Below the pieces are notes generated by a model. That model was not told the DNA's origin. It made no database searches and saw only the letters and a list, made by a program, of their open reading frames with translations. A stretch of DNA of 64,000 nucleotides, taken from the NCBI RefSeq assembly GCF_011045115.1, contig NZ_JAAKZG010000005.1, positions 248,001 to 312,000 on the forward strand, in the 5' to 3' direction. The position numbers and the translations under genes are program-made. This document shows positions 58,345 through 64,000 of the stretch, piece by piece (within the stretch, counting starts at the first letter, position 1; each line of letters begins with the position of its first letter). The stretch comes from Mesorhizobium zhangyense. Lineage in GTDB: Bacteria; Pseudomonadota; Alphaproteobacteria; Rhizobiales; Rhizobiaceae.

Positions 58345-58364
58345 CCTGACAGACTGCTGTCAGC
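58345..58364. promoter_or_regulatory. Operator-like dyad CTGACAG-ACTG-CTGTCAG, site 1
   Basis: Lies 43 bp before the DUF1127-like gene. Sixteen of 20 bases (CCTGACA...TGCTGTCAG) match site 2 at 59200-59219. The likely binder is the WYL/YafY regulator encoded downstream. Confidence 0.7.
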
Positions 58365-58406
58365 AGGGGTGTGGGATAGTGTCTCCATCAACGAAGGAGA
58401 ACTGTC

Positions 58407-58583
58407 ATGTTTACCACCGATATTTTCAACACCATCAGGCACTACGCTGGCAAGTTCCAGACCCTGCACGACGATATCCGCACCGAGCGCCTCATCAATT
58501 CCCTTCCGCACAGCATCCAGAAGGATATAGGCTGGCCGGACAATTATGCTGCCCGCCGTGCATTCCGCGCACGTCGCGGTTGA
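58407..58583 (+). CDS. DUF1127-like small basic protein (58 residues)
   Basis: Starts MFTTDIFNTIRHYAGKFQTL after GAAGGAGAACTGTC and ends in an Arg-rich tail. The centre INSLPHSIQKDIGWP echoes the DUF1127 motif LPxHxLKDIGL. DUF1127 proteins in alphaproteobacteria can tune RNA and stress or phosphate metabolism. It heads a small module with a PfpI-like gene 12 bp downstream. Confidence 0.75.
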   Translation: MFTTDIFNTIRHYAGKFQTLHDDIRTERLINSLPHSIQKDIGWPDNYAARRAFRARRG

Positions 58584-58595
58584 GCGGAGAAGGTG

Positions 58596-59183
58596 ATGCT
58601 CATGTCCGCGGGGAAAACGATAGGGTTCCTGTTCATCGAGGGTCTTGCCGACTGGGAATACGGCCTGCTTTCCGGTTCGGCGGTCGAATGGTTCAGCGCG
58701 CGCGCCGTGTCGCTGACCCCGACCGGCGAGCCGGTGACATCGATGAGCGGTTTCCGTCTTACGCCCGACCGGGGCGCCGATCCCGCGGAAAATGCCGATC
58801 TTGACGCCATTGCCGTCATCGGGTCCGACGGCTGGGCGTCGAAAAAGGCGCCGGATGTCTCCGCACTGCTGCACACCGTCGAGGAACGCGGCGGCGTGGT
58901 TGGCGGCATCTGCGCCGGCACATTGGCGCTGGCCCGCGCCGGCCTGTTCAGGAAAGCCAAGCACACCAGCAATGGCCGCGACTGGATCCTTCACCACGAG
59001 CCCGACTATGCCGGCAGGGAAAACTACCAGGACGTGCCGCACGCAGTGGTTGACGGGCGCATAGTATCGGCACCCGGTTCCGCCTCCGGTACCTTCGCGC
59101 TGGAGTTCCTGCGCACGCTTTATCCCGAACGCGCGGACGCGGTAACCGAAATGCGCTCGCTGTTTGCGCGCGAATATTCCTGA
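58596..59183 (+). CDS. DJ-1/PfpI-family glutamine-amidotransferase-like protein
   Basis: A 195-residue protein of the DJ-1/PfpI superfamily: GFLFIEGLADWEYGLL, nucleophile Cys in GGICAGTLALARAGL, then TSNGRDWILHHEPDY. Start ATG 58596 follows GGAGAAGG. Possible glyoxalase III, protease or deglycase activity; which is not decidable. It sits under a putative WYL operator shared with the next genes. Confidence 0.85.
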   Translation: MLMSAGKTIGFLFIEGLADWEYGLLSGSAVEWFSARAVSLTPTGEPVTSMSGFRLTPDRGADPAENADLDAIAVIGSDGWASKKAPDVSALLHTVEERGGVVGGICAGTLALARAGLFRKAKHTSNGRDWILHHEPDYAGRENYQDVPHAVVDGRIVSAPGSASGTFALEFLRTLYPERADAVTEMRSLFAREYS

Positions 59184-59199
59184 CTATCCCGACGAGGCT

Positions 59200-59219
59200 C
59201 CTGACATTATGCTGTCAGG
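59200..59219. promoter_or_regulatory. Operator-like dyad CCTGACA-TTATGC-TGTCAGG, site 2
   Basis: Lies 46 bp before the MGMT-like gene and 16/20 identical to site 1. It may control that gene and the WYL regulator. Confidence 0.7.
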
Positions 59220-59265
59220 AGGATCATGCCATGTTGCCATTTCGGGATCGTGGAGGATGCTCGAC

Positions 59266-59673
59266 ATGAAAAGCTGGACCGACAGGCTCAACGCGCCGGC
59301 GAAAGTCGAGATCAAGCCCGCGCCGGTGTCGATTGCCGGCATGCGCAAGGGCGAGGTCATGCTGGTGCCGACGCCGAAGCTAGTCGACGATTTCATTCGC
59401 GCCATTCCCGCCGGCCACCATGTCGACGTGGTGACGATGCGCAAGACGCTGGCTGTGGCCCACAAGGCGGAAGTTACCTGCCCGATCTATACGGGCTATC
59501 ATCTGCGCACGGTGGCCGAGGCGGCACATGAGGCGCTGGAGCGCGGCGCGGACCTCGACGACATCACGCCGTTCTGGCGGGTGCTCGATGCGAAGACGCC
59601 GACGACGAAGCGGCTGACCTTCGGCGCGGGCTTCGTTGCCGAGCAGCGGCAGCGCGAAGGATTGACGGGATAA
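59266..59673 (+). CDS. MGMT/alkyltransferase-like fold protein without the catalytic motif
   Basis: A 135-residue protein, start 59266 after GTGGAGGATGCTCGAC. It holds VDDFIRAIPAGHHVDVVTMRKTLAVAHKAEVTCPIYTGYHLRTVAEAA and PFWRVLD, resembling the DNA-binding half of O6-alkylguanine transferases (IPxG... and PxxRV), but has no PCHR active site; the only Cys is in VTCPIY. If so it is an alkyltransferase-like sensor. This assignment is tentative. The regulator starts 4 bp later. Confidence 0.55.
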   Translation: MKSWTDRLNAPAKVEIKPAPVSIAGMRKGEVMLVPTPKLVDDFIRAIPAGHHVDVVTMRKTLAVAHKAEVTCPIYTGYHLRTVAEAAHEALERGADLDDITPFWRVLDAKTPTTKRLTFGAGFVAEQRQREGLTG

Positions 59674-59677
59674 CACC

Positions 59678-60394
59678 ATGCGGCGCGCCGACAGGCTTTT
59701 TCAGATCGTTCAGCATTTCCGCGGCGGCCGGCTGGTCACCGCGCAGAAACTTGGCCAGTGGCTCGAAGTGTCGGAGCGCACGATCTATCGCGACATCGCC
59801 GACCTTCAGTCGACGGGCGTGCCGATCGATGGCGAGGCCGGCGTGGGCTACATAATGAGGGAGGGGTTCGACCTTCCGCCGCTCATGTTCACAAGAGATG
59901 AAATCGTAGCACTGGTTGCCGGCGCGCGCATGGTGAGGGCCTTCGGCGGCGCCACCATGGCGCGGGCGGCAGACGAGGCGCTGGTCAAGATCGGGGCGGT
60001 GCTGCCGGACGCCGAGAAGGACCGCATCGCCCGCACGGAAATCCACACGCCGATGTGGGTGGTGAGCGATGCCGACCGCAAGGCGATCGACATCCTCGAG
60101 CGTTCCGTCGAAAAGCGCGACGTGCTGACGCTCGACTACCGCGACGAAGCCGGCCGCACCACCGCCCGCGACGTGCGCCCGCTCGGCCTCTGGTTCTGGG
60201 GCAAGGTCTGGACGCTGGTCGCCTGGTGCGAGATGCGCGACGATTTTCGCGCCTTCCGCATCGACCGCATCAGCGCCATCACCCCCTCCGGCCGCCCCTT
60301 CCGCCACGAACGCGGCAAGCAACTGGCGGATTTTTATCGGCGGGTGGAGAGGAACGAGTATGACGGGAGCGGGGCGCGGTCGGCTGGGGCGTGA
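59678..60394 (+). CDS. YafY/WYL-domain transcriptional regulator
   Basis: A 238-residue regulator: DeoR-type helix-turn-helix MRRADRLFQIVQHFRGGRLVTAQKLGQWLEVSERTIYRDIADL split around ELGQWLEVSERTIYRDI-like residues ~25-45, then a WYL domain (DVLTLDYRDEAGRTTARDVRPLGLWFWGKVWTLVAWCEMRDDFRAFRIDRI). WYL domains sense nucleic acid or small ligands. It ends the module and probably binds sites 1 and 2. Its stop TGAGGGG marks the left edge of the AT-rich island. Confidence 0.92.
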   Translation: MRRADRLFQIVQHFRGGRLVTAQKLGQWLEVSERTIYRDIADLQSTGVPIDGEAGVGYIMREGFDLPPLMFTRDEIVALVAGARMVRAFGGATMARAADEALVKIGAVLPDAEKDRIARTEIHTPMWVVSDADRKAIDILERSVEKRDVLTLDYRDEAGRTTARDVRPLGLWFWGKVWTLVAWCEMRDDFRAFRIDRISAITPSGRPFRHERGKQLADFYRRVERNEYDGSGARSAGA

Positions 60395-60400
60395 GGGGCA

Positions 60401-62149
60401 TCATGTATGGAAGTGTTTGTCGTAAATTTCCCCGGCCATTCGTCCGTATTGGCTGGAATGGAAAGCTGAGAAGTCGAACTCATGTATTCCCTCAAGTTTA
60501 TTCTTTAGAATCAGAAAATCGATAGCCCCACGATTCTCGATAATCCGCCTCATAACGATCAGGAAGCTGTTTACATATGTAACGGTGAGTACTCTATTCT
60601 TAACTTGTGCCTCAGTCGTCCATCGCTCGTTTGGCACATTTGCCTTAACTGCATTCAGGAATATCTCAATTTGAGAGGCGCTAAACTTGATGTATTCTGC
60701 AAGCGCAGCCGGGGCCCTTCCTGATGCAATTTCGGCCTTCTGCGGATGAGAAAACAGCGTGAACAATGAATCGTTTCCTCCAAGTTTAATTAGCGGGCCT
60801 AAGCCATAACTAACGATAGAGGTTGTTTTGAGCTTGCCTTTGTCAAAGAAATACGCCTCCACATGCCCATGTAACGGGCCAGAAGCGGCAAGCCTCTGCA
60901 GGACTTGCTTGCCAATGGCGGTCGGACTGTAAGGTTTCAGTATTACCTCAATTTCTTGTTTAAGTGCAGGGGGAGCGTTTGTTTGGTTGGAATTAATTGC
61001 TAGAAAGAGTGTCGCTTCAAAACGTTCTGCAATCTCTTGAGGCGTTCCATCAGGGTATATTATTCCTGTGACTAGTAGGTTCTGCTCATTTCTCAGTTTG
61101 GCGATATGCTTATCATCCTCCCTAGACTCGTAGTATGAAAAGAGGCGATGCTGTCCATCAATTAATCCAATTGAGTTCGGCCTTAATGGAAGTGATATTT
61201 TTACTGGGGCTGTCTCTTCCAGAAGCTTTATATCTACGGTCTTTCCCTCGTCATTAACCGGATGAACATCTGACGGAAGTGTGGCGATAAGGTTGTTTAC
61301 GAAAACCTGCCCATCCGACTTTAGCTTACGTCGAATTTGCTCAATCTTTGTGGGTTGCACCATGCGCTGATACGCTTGGAATGAAGATCGCCACCCATTC
61401 CTGCGTAAAACGTATGCCCGCTGCAACAGAGAGGCTGCGTCAGCATAAAATGAGACGACTTTATACCCCGGAGGAAATCCAGATGCAGAATCCGGAAGAA
61501 TTGAGCCATCGTACTTAATATCAGTCGAATTCTTGGGGAATATTCCGTCTTTCGCTACCTTTGTTGGGTCTATATTTGCAAATTCAAGAAACTCTGGGAG
61601 GGCGGACATTTTTATGGTGCCGCATATCTTCTCAAAGTATTTAAGTAGAGGGAAATCTAGATAAATCGGCTCATCGACCGTATTTTTAACCCCGGCGTCA
61701 AAATCGTATCTTGAACAGTATATTATTCTAGTTATAAATTTCTTATAATGGAATCTATTTCCAAGTCTTTTGTCGAAGTCTGGAGATTTTTCTCGAAGAT
61801 AAGCGATGAAGCCATCTGGATCGGATTCTACTTTTGAAAAAATTATCTTTTTATTCTTAAGGTGCCCAGTAACGTCGGATGGCTGCGATGTTGTGTATTC
61901 AACTAGAAGAATCACATTTTGATACACAAACGCGTCGTCAAACTCACCATCTTGGCCGCCAAAATTAATCTGCAATTCAGCGATTTCTGGCGCTCGATCA
62001 AAGCCGGCATTTCGTAAAGTTGCCCGTGCTGTACGGATGTGGTCCGCCTTGACTTTTTGAATTTTGCGCTGTTCTGGCGTGAGCTTGCTTTTGAGTTTTT
62101 TCGCTTTCTTTTGTTTAGTTCTACCCGGTTTTTGAGTATTCACTGCCAT
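60401..62149 (-). CDS. DGQHR-domain protein with nuclease-like N-terminus
   Basis: A 582-residue protein in visibly AT-rich DNA. The DGQHR motif is at 331-335 (RPNSIGLIDGQHRLFSYYE), as in DndB and DpdB families. An N-terminal region (55-90) reads EIAELQINFGGQDGEFDDAFVYQNVILLVEYTT, the layout of a PD-(D/E)XK nuclease, but the usual Lys of E-x-K is Thr86 (E84-Y-T), so activity is doubtful. The rest is alpha-helical with no known domain. A methyltransferase gene lies 20 bp upstream on the same strand. DGQHR proteins are tied to DNA modification systems, so defence is likely but not shown. Confidence 0.75.
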   Translation of the reverse strand: MAVNTQKPGRTKQKKAKKLKSKLTPEQRKIQKVKADHIRTARATLRNAGFDRAPEIAELQINFGGQDGEFDDAFVYQNVILLVEYTTSQPSDVTGHLKNKKIIFSKVESDPDGFIAYLREKSPDFDKRLGNRFHYKKFITRIIYCSRYDFDAGVKNTVDEPIYLDFPLLKYFEKICGTIKMSALPEFLEFANIDPTKVAKDGIFPKNSTDIKYDGSILPDSASGFPPGYKVVSFYADAASLLQRAYVLRRNGWRSSFQAYQRMVQPTKIEQIRRKLKSDGQVFVNNLIATLPSDVHPVNDEGKTVDIKLLEETAPVKISLPLRPNSIGLIDGQHRLFSYYESREDDKHIAKLRNEQNLLVTGIIYPDGTPQEIAERFEATLFLAINSNQTNAPPALKQEIEVILKPYSPTAIGKQVLQRLAASGPLHGHVEAYFFDKGKLKTTSIVSYGLGPLIKLGGNDSLFTLFSHPQKAEIASGRAPAALAEYIKFSASQIEIFLNAVKANVPNERWTTEAQVKNRVLTVTYVNSFLIVMRRIIENRGAIDFLILKNKLEGIHEFDFSAFHSSQYGRMAGEIYDKHFHT

Positions 62150-62169
62150 CCCCTATTTACCGCCGTCCC
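62150..62169 (-). other. Intercistronic spacer with direct repeat AATAGGGGAYGGC
   Basis: On the minus strand AATAGGGGACGGC starts at the methyltransferase TAG stop and AATAGGGGATGGC runs into the DGQHR start codon, giving a ribosome site AGGGG. A related TGAGGGGGACGGC marks the 63237 junction. Confidence 0.6.
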
Positions 62170-63237
62170 CTATTCAGCAGCCCATTCCTCAGGAATGGTA
62201 GCAACTTTTTCCCCTGATTTTGGTCTTCGTATAGGCACTCCCATGGGCCTTGTGACCAATTCGCCACTTTCCTGATCGGCAAGGCGCTTGCGTGCAATTT
62301 CAATGTACTTTTCGCTTTTGTCTATTCCGATGCCAACGCGACCATGTTTTGCTGCGGCGATAACGGTTGTACCTACCCCGACAAAGGGGTCGAGGATTCT
62401 ATCGCCCGGCTTGGTGAGTGCAAGAACACACCTTTCGACCAGTTCGCTAGGGAATGAGCATGGATGAATCGTCTTCTCAGGATGTCTTGCCTTGACGTTG
62501 GGCAGATCCCATATCGGCTCATCCAGGAAAGCTTTGGTAGCATCAAAAGCCCAGAAATCGCTTGGGTTTTTTCCTTTCGGATTGCCACTAGGTTTCCCAG
62601 CCCTATCCCCCTTGCTGGCAGCGTGCCGCTTTCCAGGGTAGAGCTGCGGAACGAGAACTGGCTCGAGATTGAAGTGGTAGCTGTCAGTTTTCGAGAACCA
62701 CAAAAGCGTCTCATAGCGACCGGAAAATCTTCGTGTCGCATGAAGTCCAAAATTGAAATGCCAAATAATTCGATTTCTTAGTCTAAAACCCCGCTCATGT
62801 ATCATTCCATAGAAATAGTAATCTAATGGATATACTTGCCCGTTATTAACATAATTTCCAACCTGCCAGCATATATGGCCGTCGTCTTTAATTTTTTTGC
62901 AGGTTTTATCAACTATCGGCTCGAGCCAAGCTAGGTACTCTTTTAGAGTCAGGCGCTGATCTCGCTCATACTCCTTGCCTATGTTATAGGGCGGTGAAGT
63001 TATAGCAAGACTGCAAGAGGCGTCAGGCAACTGATCCAAGGCGGTGATTGCATCCCCTTCGATCAGTTGATGAAATGCAGTCAGACTGCCAGACCGTTTC
63101 GTTGTTTCCGGTACTGTCAACCTAGGCCCCCGATTCGTCGCAAACCTAGGCGTAAGCGAACGAAAAGGCGAATTCCAGTACAAATAGTTGACTGGTTCGT
63201 TTTGATAACAAGTTGTGGTAGTTGCCGTCCCCCTCAC
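62170..63237 (-). CDS. DNA N6-adenine/N4-cytosine methyltransferase (beta class)
   Basis: A protein of up to 355 residues. Motif IV TSPPYN (80-85) precedes motif I DPFVGVGTT (283-291), the permuted order of beta-class methyltransferases (PF01555). SAM-binding motif GDRILDPF and RVGIGIDKSEKYIEIA are clear. The start is uncertain: GTG 63237 overlaps the SDR stop, while TTG 63120 is nearer the conserved core. The target site cannot be read. With the DGQHR gene it forms a likely modification/defence pair. Confidence 0.85.
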   Translation of the reverse strand: MRGTATTTTCYQNEPVNYLYWNSPFRSLTPRFATNRGPRLTVPETTKRSGSLTAFHQLIEGDAITALDQLPDASCSLAITSPPYNIGKEYERDQRLTLKEYLAWLEPIVDKTCKKIKDDGHICWQVGNYVNNGQVYPLDYYFYGMIHERGFRLRNRIIWHFNFGLHATRRFSGRYETLLWFSKTDSYHFNLEPVLVPQLYPGKRHAASKGDRAGKPSGNPKGKNPSDFWAFDATKAFLDEPIWDLPNVKARHPEKTIHPCSFPSELVERCVLALTKPGDRILDPFVGVGTTVIAAAKHGRVGIGIDKSEKYIEIARKRLADQESGELVTRPMGVPIRRPKSGEKVATIPEEWAAE

Positions 63238-64000
63238 CGATACCCCGTAGCATCCGCCGGCTTCCCCGCATCCTGCACCTCCGGCACATAGCGCCAGGCA
63301 TCAGGCCTTGAGCCGTCGAGGTCTATAAAACCGTAGACCTGCGCAAGGCCACCGCTGGAGAGCGACTGGCCGTTCCAGCGGGCGCGGTCGGGGTCGGCGG
63401 CGAGCGCTGCCACCGCACGGCCGACGAAGCGCGGGGTTTCGGAGATGATGAAGTGGGGGATGTTGGCGGTGGCGTCGCGCCAGTTTTCCTCCTTCACGCC
63501 GAACGCTTCCAGCATCATTTCGGAGCGCATCCAGCCCGGCGTGATCGCCACGGCCGTCGCGCCATGCGGCGCAAGATCCTTGGCGTGCGCCCAGGCCATG
63601 CGCAGCACGGAGGCCTTGCAGAGGTCGTAGAAGGGCGACAGGCGGTAGTGCTCGGCGTTGTACTCGGCGGTGCCGTCCGTCACCTCCACCAGCAGGCCGC
63701 CGGGCCGCTCGATCAGCAGGGGCAGGGCATGGTGCGCGGTGATCAGATGGGTGTCGATGGCCAGCCGCAGCATGCGCAGGCCGTTTTCCAGATCGTGGTC
63801 CCACACTGGCTTGTTCCATTCGAACAGCTTTTCGCCGCCCCACACGTCGTTGACCACTACGTCGAGCTGGCCCTGCTCAGTGCGGATGCGCGCTACGAGA
63901 TCGCGGACCTCTTCGGAAACCAGATGGTCGACGCGCACCGCGATGCCCTTGCCGCCGGCGGCGGTGACCAGCTCGGCGGTTTCCTCGATGGTTTCGGGCC
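63234..64000 (-). CDS. Short-chain dehydrogenase/reductase, 3' part (gene runs past the window)
   Basis: The frame is open to the window end. It has LDVVVNDVWGG (family NNAG position), EVTDGTAEYNAEHYRLSPFYDLCKAS with Tyr and Lys as the catalytic pair, and GWMRSEMM. The start is beyond 64000. It is GC-rich like the chromosome core; its TGA stop overlaps the methyltransferase GTG. Substrate unknown. Confidence 0.85.
   Translation of the reverse strand, partial: PETIEETAELVTAAGGKGIAVRVDHLVSEEVRDLVARIRTEQGQLDVVVNDVWGGEKLFEWNKPVWDHDLENGLRMLRLAIDTHLITAHHALPLLIERPGGLLVEVTDGTAEYNAEHYRLSPFYDLCKASVLRMAWAHAKDLAPHGATAVAITPGWMRSEMMLEAFGVKEENWRDATANIPHFIISETPRFVGRAVAALAADPDRARWNGQSLSSGGLAQVYGFIDLDGSRPDAWRYVPEVQDAGKPADATGYR

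Noticed and set aside
59266-59673. True O6-methylguanine transferase
   Set aside because: The PCHR active-site motif is absent, so only a fold-level resemblance is claimed.

Overview
The window is chromosomal DNA from a GC-rich alphaproteobacterium of the order Hyphomicrobiales (Rhizobiales), most like Mesorhizobium and its relatives. The evidence is the PHB gene trio phaR/phaA/phaB next to an aquaporin, an RpoH2-type sigma factor near carD and fdxA, the tolQRAB-pal-cpoB-tilS-ftsH string, Omp25/Omp31-type beta-barrels, and several families of intergenic palindromes of the kind common in rhizobia. No tRNA, rRNA, CRISPR array, prophage or insertion-sequence transposase was seen.

Layout. 1-2.8 kb: end of a gamma-glutamyltransferase gene, then a DUF2946-like protein and a PepSY membrane protein. 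3-6.9 kb: phaR diverging from phaA-phaB, then aqpZ. 6.9-7.8 kb: a gene-free stretch with an imperfect ~265 bp tandem repeat very rich in GANTC (CcrM) sites. 7.9-16.2 kb: Suv3-like RNA helicase, S4 protein, 7Fe ferredoxin, CarD, a small conserved protein, an acyl-CoA dehydrogenase and rpoH2. 16.2-24.2 kb: M48 lipoprotein protease, thiBPQ under a TPP riboswitch, thiN and an ABC-F protein. 24.6-32.5 kb: a proline/alanine-rich membrane protein, purA, an EamA exporter, a FitAB/VapBC toxin-antitoxin pair, serA and serC. 33-37 kb: an RTX-type secreted protein and two outer-membrane beta-barrels. 37.2-54.7 kb: glmM, then about 7 kb of accessory genes (diheme cytochrome/beta-helix pair with TetR, a Cys-repeat secreted protein, a pair of small paralogues, MarR with a cupin), then the cell-envelope block ftsH-tilS-cpoB-pal-tolB-tolA-tolR-tolQ. 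55.4-60.4 kb: prpE, an SDR, and a small stress-like module (DUF1127-like peptide, PfpI-like protein, MGMT-like protein, WYL regulator). 60.4-63.2 kb: an AT-richer two-gene island with a DGQHR-domain protein carrying a nuclease-like N-terminus and a DNA methyltransferase. 63.2-64 kb: a truncated SDR gene.

How the genes connect. phaA and phaB make 3-hydroxybutyryl-CoA for storage polymer and PhaR probably represses the locus. thiBPQ imports thiamine and ThiN phosphorylates it, with TPP feeding back on thiB. serC and serA form the first steps of serine synthesis. The Tol-Pal proteins tether and constrict the envelope. The most interesting unexplained items are the GANTC-dense tandem repeat, the DGQHR/methyltransferase island, a stop-codon-linked element found after three unrelated genes with interchangeable hairpins, and a shared operator that seems to tie the WYL-regulator module together.
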